Origin: Microlunatus elymi
GTDB taxonomy: Bacteria; Actinomycetota; Actinomycetes; Propionibacteriales; Propionibacteriaceae
Length of the DNA stretch: 64,000 nt
Direction: 5' to 3'
Assembly: GCF_007362775.1 (NCBI RefSeq)
Contig: NZ_CP041692.1
Location: forward strand, 3,720,001 to 3,784,000
The notes beneath the pieces were generated by a model. It was given only the letters and a program-made list of their open reading frames with translations, did not search any database and was not told the DNA's origin. Shown piece by piece: positions 7,950 through 15,297 of the stretch; the first letter of the stretch is position 1, and each line of letters starts with the position of its first letter. Made by a program: the position numbers and the translations under genes.

Positions 7950-9287
7950 TCAGGCGATGGCGAGGAATCTGTCCAAGACTCGGGCACCGAACTCCAGCGC
8001 ATCGGTCGGCACCCGCTCGTCGACACCGTGGAACATCCCGACGAAGTCCAGCTCGGCCGGCAGCCGCAGCGGGGCGAAGCCGAAGCAGCGGATGCCGAGC
8101 CGGTCCCAGGCCTTGGCGTCGGTGCCGGCGCTGAGCAGGTAACCGACCGCGCGGGCTCCCGGATCCTCGGCCAGCAGGCTGGCCTGCATCGCCTCCGTCA
8201 ACGCGCCGGCGAATTCGGTCTCCACCGACGGCAGGTCGACGGCGTGCTCAAAGCGGACCTTCGGGCCGATCAGTTCCTTGATCGTTTCCAGGAATTCTGC
8301 CCGGCCGCCGGGCACCGTCCGGCCGTCGATCGCGGCGGTTGCCTGGCCGGGTATCACGTTGTGCTTGTATCCCCCGTTGATCATGGTCGGGTTCGCCGTG
8401 TTGGACATCGTCGCGCCGATCATCCGGGAGATGCTGCCCAGTCGCGCCAGGGTTTCTTCGACCGTGTCCGGATCAAGATCAATCTCCAGCGCCTCCGAGA
8501 TCGCGTCCAGAAATCCTTGCTGGGTAGGGGTGATCCGGTCCGGCCACCTGTAGTTGCCGACCCGGGACACCGCGCCGGCCAACTCGGTGACCGCGTTGTC
8601 TTCAGTGCGCATCGAGCCGTGACCGGCGGTGCCGTCGGCGATCAGCTTCAGCCAGTTCATCCCCTTCTCGGCGGTCTGGATGAGGTAGAGACGAAGATCA
8701 TCTCTGATGGTCAGCGAGAAGCCGCCGACCTCCCCGATCGCCTCGGTGCAGTCGTTGATCGTCTCCGGATGTTGATCAACGAGCCATTGCGATCCCTGCA
8801 TGCCACCGGCTTCCTCGTCGGCGGTGAAGACCAGCCGGATCGGCCGCCGCGGGGCGACGCCGGCCCGCGCCCTAGCCCGTACGACGCTGAGCAGCATCGC
8901 GTCGAAGTCCTTCATGTCCACCGCGCCACGGCCCCAGACGCAGCCGTCGGTGATCTCGCCGGCGAACGGGTCGACCTGCCAGTCGGCGGCGTCGGCCGGC
9001 ACCACGTCCAGGTGGGCGTGCACCAGCAGCGGCGACAGGTTGGTGTCGGTGCCGTCGGGTTCCCAGCGGGCGACCAGCGTGGTTCGCCGCGGCTCAGGCT
9101 CGTACAACTCGCTGGCGATGCCGACCTCGTCGAGCAACTCGGCCACTCGTTCGGCGGCGTCCCGCTCCCCCGGCCCGGGCTCGGGCCCGTAGTTGGAGGT
9201 GTCGATCCGGATCAGCTCCCGGCACAGGTCGACGACCTCGGCCTCGGGCTTGTAGTCATGATCAACTGCGGAGCCGCTGGGTGTCAT
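7950..9287 (-). CDS. M20 family metallopeptidase (dipeptidase/deacylase type)
   Basis: 445 residues. Zinc-ligand motifs of the M20/M28 clan are present: HAHLDVVP (His92, Asp94), GRGAVDMKDFDAM (Asp124 bridging ligand) and TADEEAGG (Glu158/Glu159, general base and ligand). A lid/dimerisation domain occupies the middle third. Cytosolic, with no signal peptide. The family includes DapE, ArgE, carboxypeptidases and dipeptidases; the exact substrate cannot be read from sequence. It shares a short gap with the downstream DUF5703 gene. Confidence 0.9.
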   Translation of the reverse strand: MTPSGSAVDHDYKPEAEVVDLCRELIRIDTSNYGPEPGPGERDAAERVAELLDEVGIASELYEPEPRRTTLVARWEPDGTDTNLSPLLVHAHLDVVPADAADWQVDPFAGEITDGCVWGRGAVDMKDFDAMLLSVVRARARAGVAPRRPIRLVFTADEEAGGMQGSQWLVDQHPETINDCTEAIGEVGGFSLTIRDDLRLYLIQTAEKGMNWLKLIADGTAGHGSMRTEDNAVTELAGAVSRVGNYRWPDRITPTQQGFLDAISEALEIDLDPDTVEETLARLGSISRMIGATMSNTANPTMINGGYKHNVIPGQATAAIDGRTVPGGRAEFLETIKELIGPKVRFEHAVDLPSVETEFAGALTEAMQASLLAEDPGARAVGYLLSAGTDAKAWDRLGIRCFGFAPLRLPAELDFVGMFHGVDERVPTDALEFGARVLDRFLAIA

Positions 9288-9360
9288 GGGCCGATTCTGT
9301 CATCGGTGGCGAGCACCCGCATCAGCCGGTGCCGCCGGCACACCCGCTCCGGACCGAAGG

Positions 9361-10119
9361 TCAGAGGGTTCCGGCCAGCCGGCCGATCAGATAGGTCACC
9401 GCCATCGCCACCAGGCCACCCAGCACGTTGCGGAGAACCGCCCGTGGCGCCGGTGCGCCGCCGAGCCGGGCGCTCACCGCACCGGTGATCACCAGGGCGA
9501 TCACCACCGCGACGACCGTCAGCGGGATCCGGACCGACTCCGGGGTGAGGATGATCATCAGCAGCGGCAGCAGTGCGCCGACGGTGAAGCTGAGGGCGGA
9601 GGCCAGCGCCGCGGTGAGCGGGTTGGACAGGTCGTCGGCGTCGATCTTCAGCTCGGCCTCCAGGTGGGCCTCGAGCGCGTTGTGTTCGGTCAGTTCCTGG
9701 GCCACCTGGCGGGCCAGCGGCGCGGACAATCCCTTGCGCCGATAGATCTCCGTGAGCTCGTCCAACTCGGCCTCGGGCATCGTCTCCAGCTCGCGCTTCT
9801 CCTGCTCGATCAGCGCCTTCTCGGTGTCCCGCTGGGTGTTGACCGAGACGTACTCACCGGCGGCCATCGACAGCGCCCCGGCGACCAGCCCGGCCAGACC
9901 GGCCAGTCCGATGGCTCCGCGGCCTACCGAGGCACCGGCAACGCCGATGACGATTCCGGCGGTGGAGACGATCCCGTCGTTGGCGCCGAGCACGCCCGCC
10001 CGCAGCCAGTTCAGTCGCTGGTTGATGCCCTGACCCTGCGGTTCGGGATGCTGGTCGGCACGAGTCGAGTCGGTCGCCTGCTCGCGCCGGTCGTACGCGG
10101 TCGGAATCGTCTCGGTCAT
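9361..10119 (-). CDS. VIT1/CCC1-family iron/manganese transporter
   Basis: 252 residues. The family motifs GANDGIVSTAGIVIGVAGA (near 45-63) and AGALSMAAGEYVSVNTQRDTE (near 80-100) are present. A charged cytoplasmic metal-binding helix region (EKALIEQEKRELETMPEAELDE) and three C-terminal membrane segments follow. Members move Fe2+ or Mn2+ out of the cytoplasm. Upstream are a 9-bp dyad and a possible DtxR/IdeR-type iron box, consistent with metal-responsive control. It is transcribed towards the M20 peptidase with a 73-bp gap. Confidence 0.88.
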   Translation of the reverse strand: MTETIPTAYDRREQATDSTRADQHPEPQGQGINQRLNWLRAGVLGANDGIVSTAGIVIGVAGASVGRGAIGLAGLAGLVAGALSMAAGEYVSVNTQRDTEKALIEQEKRELETMPEAELDELTEIYRRKGLSAPLARQVAQELTEHNALEAHLEAELKIDADDLSNPLTAALASALSFTVGALLPLLMIILTPESVRIPLTVVAVVIALVITGAVSARLGGAPAPRAVLRNVLGGLVAMAVTYLIGRLAGTL

Positions 10120-10138
10120 GGCGGTCAGCCTAGAACTC

Positions 10139-10176
10139 TTTCTGGAATCGTTCCAGAAAAGTGAGCCTTGCCTAAC
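10139..10176 (-). promoter_or_regulatory. Candidate iron box and dyad upstream of the VIT-family transporter
   Basis: Read on the minus strand, TTAGGCAAGGCTCAC (from about 10175 down to 10161) resembles the 5' two-thirds of the DtxR/IdeR consensus TTAGGTTAGGCTAACCTAA; the distal third is poorly conserved. Next to it is a perfect dyad, TTTCTGGAA and TTCCAGAAA (10139-10147 and 10151-10159, 3-base spacer), 20 bp from the start codon. Both are candidate operators, assigned by pattern and by the metal-transport function of the gene. Confidence 0.4.
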
Positions 10177-10259
10177 TCCTGACCGACGACCACGCTGCCG
10201 ACTTTGGGCGCCGTGCGGTGATTGCTATAGTTCATCAGCCGCCACGGGCGGCGACCCTT

Positions 10260-10348
10260 GTCCGGGTGGCGGAATTGGTAGACGCGCTAGCTTGAGGTGC
10301 TAGTGCCCCTTACGGGGCTTGGGGGTTCAAGTCCCCCCTCGGACACCA
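10260..10348 (+). tRNA. tRNA-Leu (anticodon GAG)
   Basis: A class II tRNA of 89 bases with CCA encoded. The acceptor arms GTCCGGG and CTCGGAC pair with one G-U. The anticodon stem CTAGC/GCTAG holds the loop TTGAGGT, anticodon GAG at 10294-10296. The variable arm GCCCC-TTAC-GGGGC and the T-arm GGGGG-TTCAAGT-CCCCC are clear. A TATAGT hexamer at 10226-10231, 28 bp upstream, is a reasonable -10 element. The AbiE toxin-antitoxin genes lie directly downstream on the opposite strand. Confidence 0.97.
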
Positions 10349-10381
10349 CCAACTTCATGACGTCGGGCCGCGTTGACCTGA

Positions 10382-11239
10382 TCACCGGGCCGCCTCGGTC
10401 CAGGCAGTTCGCACGACCCGCATCGCCTCATCTGGTCCGACCCGAATCCGACACTGGTGCGCCAGCGCAGCCTCCCAGGCCCGATCGGTCGGTGCGCTGT
10501 TGATTGAGAACAAGTCGGCCGGGTTTCCCGTTGTCGGACCATGGCGCCGGTAGAGCTTCGTGGCCTCGGCATCGATGGCTCCGGTCTCGGCCAGTGCCCA
10601 CAGGTCGTAGAGATCGCGCGGCGCAGCGCGGCCGTACCACGCGGAGGTCTTCGCTGCTGCGAACGCGACTGGTGTCAGCGTCGGCAGCAAGGCAGGCGGC
10701 GCATCGCGGTATCGCTGCCGAACAGACTCCACCGTCGTCGGCCATCGCGGATATCCGGAAGCGGAGAGAAGTTGGATCTGGATCGGGATCCGGTCATCGA
10801 TGATCATGGTCGCGGCACCCGACCCTGAGGTGGCGATCAACGACGGTTGCCAGGTGACCCGGCCGAGCGTGCGTCGGAGGCGACTCTCCATCGCGCTCGC
10901 GATCATCCTCGCGGTGCTGGATCGGCGGTTGCTTGTGATCAGGTCGATATCTTCACTGAGCCGCAGGTCCGGCAGGTACGTGCGTGCGAGTGCCGTTCCA
11001 CCGAGGAAGACAAGATCATCTTTTGCATCCGATGCCGCCAACGCGGCGAGGACGTGAGAGATTGCAGGGTCTCGTTCGACCTGTGCGTAGGCAACGCCGA
11101 ACTGATTCATGACGCGTTCGGCGTCATCTGGATGTGGCCCAGGGCGCAGAGGTGCGTCGAATCTCCCGATGTTGGCCGCGTCGTGCCGTGCCGAGAATCG
11201 GTTACCCTCCGGTCCCCTGTCCGGGTGCCGATTGCTCAT
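10382..11239 (-). CDS. AbiEii-type nucleotidyltransferase toxin
   Basis: 285 residues. The nucleotidyltransferase core is visible: VFLGGTALARTYL (Gly80-Gly81) and LRLSEDIDLI (Asp97 and Asp99 as metal ligands). The family block PRDLYDLWALAETG follows near residue 205. AbiEii toxins are type IV toxin-antitoxin or phage-abortive-infection nucleotidyltransferases. Some members are known to add nucleotides to tRNA acceptor ends; whether this one does is unknown. The ATG overlaps the antitoxin stop as ATGA (11236-11239), so translation is coupled. It ends 34 bp from the 3' end of tRNA-Leu. Confidence 0.85.
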   Translation of the reverse strand: MSNRHPDRGPEGNRFSARHDAANIGRFDAPLRPGPHPDDAERVMNQFGVAYAQVERDPAISHVLAALAASDAKDDLVFLGGTALARTYLPDLRLSEDIDLITSNRRSSTARMIASAMESRLRRTLGRVTWQPSLIATSGSGAATMIIDDRIPIQIQLLSASGYPRWPTTVESVRQRYRDAPPALLPTLTPVAFAAAKTSAWYGRAAPRDLYDLWALAETGAIDAEATKLYRRHGPTTGNPADLFSINSAPTDRAWEAALAHQCRIRVGPDEAMRVVRTAWTEAAR

Positions 11240-11856
11240 GCTGGCGCCATGATCTTGCGGAGGCGGGCCAGTGCCGCCGGCGCATGTTGCGCGCGGGCGA
11301 GCGTCGCCACGGCATCGAGATCTATTGTCGAAGCCAGATTGAGGATCGCCTGTTGAGTCTCCTCAGGCACTCCACCGAGATCAGGGCGTTTGACCAGATC
11401 GAGGACGGTCTGCTCCGGAGTCGTCACGAGGCCGCGGCCCGTGTCCAGACGCATCAACTCCGCCTCGAGCCCATCCGTGTCTCGCTTGACGAAGGTCACG
11501 GTGCCGCCGCGGTCGAGACGGACCGGCCGATGCTGTTCGGGGACTGCGACAACCGCGGCACCGATCGCGCGCGGGATGGCATGGTGGACGCGGGCGGCAC
11601 TGACACCCATCAGGATCGCGTTCTGGGGCCCGTAGACCGCCGCTCCGATACCGAGCGCAGCAGCCTCTATCGTCGGGTTCCAGCCAACTGGCGCATCGTC
11701 CGGAACGGCGACGAAGTAGCCATGGGACAGGCGAAGCAACTCCCCGGCCGCCACGAGCCGGCCAGCGGTGGCGTGCGGATTTGCTGTCACATCCCTCAGG
11801 TCCTTCGGTCGGACCGTCCGCATCGGAGCGCGCGCGGCGACGCGTGCGACGTTCAT
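11236..11856 (-). CDS. AbiEi-type antitoxin / transcriptional regulator
   Basis: 206 residues. The N-terminal winged helix (LRDVTANPHATAGRLVAAGELLRLSHGYFVAVP) is followed by the AbiEi C-terminal domain, with GPQNAILMGVSAARVHHAIPR and a TTPEQTVLDLVKRPDLGGVPEE segment. Such antitoxins neutralise the AbiEii toxin without forming a stable complex and repress their own promoter through inverted repeats. A matching inverted repeat lies 15-60 bp upstream. The start is supported by GAGGGAG five bases before the ATG. The toxin gene follows with a four-base overlap. Confidence 0.82.
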   Translation of the reverse strand: MNVARVAARAPMRTVRPKDLRDVTANPHATAGRLVAAGELLRLSHGYFVAVPDDAPVGWNPTIEAAALGIGAAVYGPQNAILMGVSAARVHHAIPRAIGAAVVAVPEQHRPVRLDRGGTVTFVKRDTDGLEAELMRLDTGRGLVTTPEQTVLDLVKRPDLGGVPEETQQAILNLASTIDLDAVATLARAQHAPAALARLRKIMAPA

Positions 11857-11871
11857 AACTCCCTCGGCCCC

Positions 11872-11919
11872 ATGTAGTATTCAAAACCTAGCCCGTGAGA
11901 GCGTATTTGCATACTACAT
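11872..11919 (-). promoter_or_regulatory. Inverted-repeat operator/promoter region of the AbiE pair
   Basis: Perfect 9-bp arms ATGTAGTAT (11872-11880) and ATACTACAT (11911-11919) are separated by 30 bp. The segment is A+T-rich compared with its surroundings and lies just upstream of the antitoxin start. AbiEi proteins of known systems bind inverted repeats placed like this to autoregulate the operon; the role here is inferred from position. Confidence 0.7.
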
Positions 11920-11960
11920 TAGCGGGCCGGGCGGGCTCGAGGTGTTGAGCGGGCCGACGG

Positions 11961-12338
11961 CTACGAATCCGATTCCGGGACTTCGGTGGTGCCCTCGTAG
12001 AGGCCGATCGCGTTGCCGTCGGGGTCGGTGAAGATCGCCCACCAGCTGGTGTCGGAGATCGGCGTCTTGTCCATCACCACTGTCGCCCCGTTCTCGGTGG
12101 CCTTGGCGAGCGTCTCCTCGATCGAGTCGACCTCGACGTAGGAGCGCGGTTGGGTGAACCCTTCGCCGCGGGGCGCAAGACCGCCACCGCTGATCTTGTT
12201 CGGCGCCTGCCACATCGGGTAGTCCTCGAAGCCGGGCGGGGCCGCGATCTGCCAACCGAACAAAGCACTGTAGAAGCCGGCCGCCCGTTTCAGATCACTG
12301 ACCGGGATGTCGATGTGGGTGATGTCGCCGTGTGCCAT
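11961..12338 (-). CDS. VOC family (glyoxalase/bleomycin-resistance fold) protein
   Basis: 125 residues. The two beta-alpha-beta-beta-beta halves of the vicinal-oxygen-chelate fold are recognisable: ITHIDIPVSDLKRAAGFYSALFGW at the start and TSWWAIFTDPDGNAIGLYE at the end. The metal-ligand pattern His9 and Glu115 resembles glyoxalase-like proteins, but the substrate is unknown. The ATG is preceded by GAGGAGG at ideal spacing. A lone gene between the AbiE operator and the SDR gene. Confidence 0.85.
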   Translation of the reverse strand: MAHGDITHIDIPVSDLKRAAGFYSALFGWQIAAPPGFEDYPMWQAPNKISGGGLAPRGEGFTQPRSYVEVDSIEETLAKATENGATVVMDKTPISDTSWWAIFTDPDGNAIGLYEGTTEVPESDS

Positions 12339-12406
12339 GGTGAACCTCCTCGTTCGCCATCAGTCTGCCTCCGGATCGCAGTCTCCGCCGACGATTCAGC
12401 CGATGA

Positions 12407-13231
12407 TCATGAACGCCCGTTCGGCTGCTGCTCGTCGCGACCACGGAAGTGATCCATGGTGTCATTGATGCCGAACCGGTCCATCAACCAGTCGAACGCC
12501 GCAACCGGCAGCACCCGAGCCGGGGCGACCGCGCGGACGAACCGCGGCATCACCAACTGCCGCGTGCCGCTCTCGACCGCGTCCAGCACCTTGCGGCTCA
12601 CGTACTCGGGCCGCAGGATCGGCAGCAACGAACCGACCTTGGTCTGCACGCCGGAGAACATGCCGGTGTCGATGTAGTACGGACAGACAACCAGCGAGTT
12701 GACTCCGGTGCCGTGTTTGCGCAGCTCTCCGCGCAACGACTCGGCGAATCCGAATGCGGCGAACTTGCTGGCCGAGTAGTCGGTCTGCCGGGCCACCCCG
12801 ACCATGCCGGCCGCGCTCGACACGGTCACAACGGTGCCGTCGCCGCGCGCGATCATGCCCGGCAGGAACGCCCGGGTGACCCAGAACAACGCCAGCGTGT
12901 TCACCCGGAAGGTTCGCTCGATCGCTTCCTCCGTAGCGTCCAGCAGTTGTTTGCCGGCCACCACCCCGGCGTTGTTGATCAAGACGTCGACCGGCTCCGT
13001 CTGCGCGCCGGCCGCCCGGACCGCGTCCCGGTCCGCCACGTCGACCGCCTGCGCGACAGCCTGTCCGCCGGCCGCGCGGATCTCGTCTCGTACGGAGGTC
13101 GCCGCCTCGCCCGACAGATCCCAGATCACTATCCGGGCGCCCCGCTCGGCCGCCCCGAGAGCCATCAACCGGCCGATCCCGCTGCCGCCGCCGGTGATCA
13201 ACACCGTACGGTCCCGCAACTGCTGGCGCAC
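12407..13231 (-). CDS. Short-chain dehydrogenase/reductase
   Basis: 274 residues from the GTG at 13231. The frame extends upstream to 13363, but only this start has a strong GAGGAGGAG ribosome-binding site five bases away, and it begins right at the Rossmann fold. Present are the NAD(P) motif TGGGSGIG, the NNAG segment (LINNAGVV), catalytic Ser (TVSSAAG) and YxxxK (YSASK). The C-terminal portion (SRKVLDAVESGTRQLVMPRFVRAVAPARVLP) resembles membrane-associated retinol/lipid-type SDRs. The substrate is unknown. It diverges from nsrR. Confidence 0.88.
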   Translation of the reverse strand: MRQQLRDRTVLITGGGSGIGRLMALGAAERGARIVIWDLSGEAATSVRDEIRAAGGQAVAQAVDVADRDAVRAAGAQTEPVDVLINNAGVVAGKQLLDATEEAIERTFRVNTLALFWVTRAFLPGMIARGDGTVVTVSSAAGMVGVARQTDYSASKFAAFGFAESLRGELRKHGTGVNSLVVCPYYIDTGMFSGVQTKVGSLLPILRPEYVSRKVLDAVESGTRQLVMPRFVRAVAPARVLPVAAFDWLMDRFGINDTMDHFRGRDEQQPNGRS

Positions 13232-13373
13232 GATCTCCTCCTCGATCCGTCCGGCCGACCGGCCGAGTGAGGTCGATTCTGCCGGATCGACTCCGACCGG
13301 GCAGACGGTGATCAGCAGTGCGACCCCGTCGCCACCGCAGGTGAACCGTACGACGAAGATCACAGCGCCAGAA

Positions 13374-13403
13374 TTGGCATTTCAGATACCAAATATCTAG
13401 CGT
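13374..13403 (+). promoter_or_regulatory. Candidate nsrR promoter with internal dyad
   Basis: TTGGCA (13374-13379), an 18-base spacer and TAGCGT (13398-13403) place the expected transcript start on or next to the GTG at 13411, where no ribosome-binding site is visible; this suggests a leaderless message. Between the two hexamers lies the dyad AGATA-N5-TATCT (13384-13398), a plausible autoregulatory site for the Rrf2-type repressor. Assignment is by pattern only. Confidence 0.45.
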
Positions 13404-13410
13404 TGGGCCC

Positions 13411-13899
13411 GTGCAGTTGACCCGGTTCACCGACCTCGCGCTCCGGATCCTGATGCGGCTTGCCGTCGCGGAGCCCGATCCGAGGCGCGACGTCGACGGT
13501 CACGCAGCAGCCGATCCCGTTGCGAACCGGTCCGAGTTGACCACCCAGGCGGTGGCCGACCAACTGTCGGTGCGCTATGCCCACGCGGCCAAGGTGGTGG
13601 CCCGACTGCAGAAGGCCGGCGTGGTGGAGACCCGTCGTGGCCGCGGCGGCGGACTCAAGATCACCGAGCGCGGTCGATCCCTGTCCGTCGGTCGCCTGGT
13701 GCGTGAGCTGGAGGGCGGCGCCGAGGTGATCGAGTGTGATGGCGCGAACCCGTGTCCGCTGCGGCACGGCTGCCGCCTTCGAGCGGCCCTGCGGGACGCT
13801 CAGGAAGCGTTCTTCGTAGCGCTGGATCCCTTGACTGTCAGCGATCTGGTCGCATCGCCGACCCGCCAGCTGCTGTATTCCATCTCCGGTCAACGGTGA
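13411..13899 (+). CDS. nsrR: Rrf2-family NO-sensing repressor (NsrR-like)
   Basis: 162 residues. The N-terminal QLTRFTDLALRILMRLAV and the winged helix with KVVARLQKAGVVETRRGRGGGL are typical of Rrf2 proteins. Three cysteines in the pattern ECDGANPCPLRHGC (residues ~110-123) are the [Fe-S] cluster ligands of NsrR. An internal insertion of about 20 residues (PDPRRDVDGHAAADPVANRS) lengthens the wing region compared with E. coli NsrR. Immediately downstream is the flavohaemoglobin gene, the classic NsrR target, so this is a nitric-oxide stress unit. The start is a GTG, possibly leaderless. Confidence 0.88.
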   Translation: MQLTRFTDLALRILMRLAVAEPDPRRDVDGHAAADPVANRSELTTQAVADQLSVRYAHAAKVVARLQKAGVVETRRGRGGGLKITERGRSLSVGRLVRELEGGAEVIECDGANPCPLRHGCRLRAALRDAQEAFFVALDPLTVSDLVASPTRQLLYSISGQR

Positions 13900-13943
13900 C
13901 CTCGTCAAGATCATCTCAACCAGTTCAAGATCAGGAGCAAACC

Positions 13944-15164
13944 GTGCTGTCAGCCTCGAATCGCACGATCATCCGCGACACCCTGCCGGCCGTCGGCGGT
14001 GCGATCGGCGAGATCACGCCGATCTTCTACCAGCGGATGTTCGCCGCACATCCGGAGCTGCAGCGGGATCTGTTCAACCGGGGCAATCAGGCTCAGGGTG
14101 ATCAACAACGCGCGCTGGCCGGCGCGATCGCCGCGTACGCGACGTTGCTGGTCAGCGAGAACGAGGCGGCCCCGAGCGATCTGCTGAATCGGATCGCCCA
14201 CAAGCACGCCTCGCTGGGCATCGCCGAAGATCAGTATCCGATCGTGCACAAGTATCTGTTCGAGGCGATCGTCGAGGTGCTCGGTGATGCGATCACCCCG
14301 GACGTCGCCGCCGCCTGGGACGAGGTCTATTGGCAACTGGCCGGCGATCTGATCAAGATCGAGAAGCGGCTCTACGCCGAGGCGGGCACCGATCCCGAGC
14401 ATGTCTGGCACCCGGTGGTGGTACGCCGCCGGATGCAGGAGTCGCCGGACACGGTGTCGTTCGTACTGGCCTCTCCGGACGGTTCGGCGCTGCCGGCGGC
14501 CCGGCCCGGGCAGTACATCTCGGTGGCGTGCACGCTGGCCGACGGCGCACGGCAGATCCGCCAGTACAGCCTGACCCGGGCTCCCCGTCCGCACGAGTGG
14601 GGCATCTCGGTCAAGGCGATTCCGGCCGCCGAGTCCGGCGACAGCGACGCGATTCCGGCCGGCGAGGTGTCGAATCACCTGCACCACAACGTTTTCGAGG
14701 GCGATCAGCTGCTGGTCTCGCCGCCGTTCGGCGACCTGACGCTGGACGACGGCGACGCGCCGCTGCTGTTGATCTCCGCCGGCATCGGGTCGACTCCGAT
14801 CATCGGCATGCTGCACTACCTGGTGCGCACCGGCTCCACCCGCGAGGTGGTGGTGTTGCATGCCGATCGCTCACCGGCCCGGCACGCTCACCGGCAGGAG
14901 TTGAAGGAGCTCGTCGATCAACTGGCCGGCGGCAGCCTGCGCCGCTGGTACGAGGATCTCGGCGTGCACCCGGCCAGCGACGAACTGCTGGCCGGCCTGG
15001 TCGATCTGGACGGCGTACCGATCCCGGATGGCGCCATCGTCTACCTCTGTGGCCCGCTGCCCTTCATGGAGTCGGTGCGACGCGGCTTGCTGGCCCGCGG
15101 CGTACCGGCGAGCAAGATCAACTACGAGGTGTTCGGCCCGGACAAGTGGTTGGCCGCGGCCTGA
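13944..15164 (+). CDS. hmp: Flavohaemoprotein (nitric oxide dioxygenase)
   Basis: 406 residues from a GTG at 13944, with AGGAG six bases upstream. The order is globin domain (residues 1-140, proximal His in AHKHASLGI, and FYQRMFAAHPEL), FAD-binding domain (RQYSLTRAP) and NAD(P)-binding domain (SAGIGSTPIIGML, then YLCGPLPFMESVRRGL and the terminal YEVFGPDKW). It oxidises NO to nitrate using O2 and NAD(P)H in the cytosol. It is 44 bp downstream of nsrR and probably co-transcribed and derepressed by NO. Confidence 0.95.
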   Translation: MLSASNRTIIRDTLPAVGGAIGEITPIFYQRMFAAHPELQRDLFNRGNQAQGDQQRALAGAIAAYATLLVSENEAAPSDLLNRIAHKHASLGIAEDQYPIVHKYLFEAIVEVLGDAITPDVAAAWDEVYWQLAGDLIKIEKRLYAEAGTDPEHVWHPVVVRRRMQESPDTVSFVLASPDGSALPAARPGQYISVACTLADGARQIRQYSLTRAPRPHEWGISVKAIPAAESGDSDAIPAGEVSNHLHHNVFEGDQLLVSPPFGDLTLDDGDAPLLLISAGIGSTPIIGMLHYLVRTGSTREVVVLHADRSPARHAHRQELKELVDQLAGGSLRRWYEDLGVHPASDELLAGLVDLDGVPIPDGAIVYLCGPLPFMESVRRGLLARGVPASKINYEVFGPDKWLAAA

Positions 15165-15261
15165 CGCCTTGACATGACTGGTGGCCACGCAACCGGGCTG
15201 TCAGTTCTTCTTCCGGCGGGCCCGGCCCCATCGCCGTCCTTCCCCAACCTCGGCTCAGCAC

Positions 15262-15290
15262 TTGACTCTGATACCCCCTAGGGGTATATC
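15262..15290 (+). promoter_or_regulatory. Copper-responsive promoter with CsoR-like palindrome
   Basis: TTGACT (15262-15267), exactly 17 bases, then TATATC (15285-15290) form a good sigma-70-type promoter. The perfect palindrome ATACCCCCTAGGGGTAT (15271-15287) fills the spacer and overlaps the -10. It matches the CsoR-type copper operator pattern TACCC...GGGTA. The predicted transcript start falls at about 15297-15298, the A of the ATPase start codon. Confidence 0.8.
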
Positions 15291-15297
15291 TGGGAGC

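Noticed and set aside
10260-11919. A complete integrative island at tRNA-Leu
   Set aside because: No integrase, no excisionase, and no repeat of the tRNA 3' end were seen downstream.
13232-13363. An upstream start for the short-chain dehydrogenase giving a 44-residue extension
   Set aside because: The GTG at 13231 has a strong GAGGAGGAG site and begins at the Rossmann fold; the extension lacks a ribosome-binding site and runs towards the nsrR promoter.
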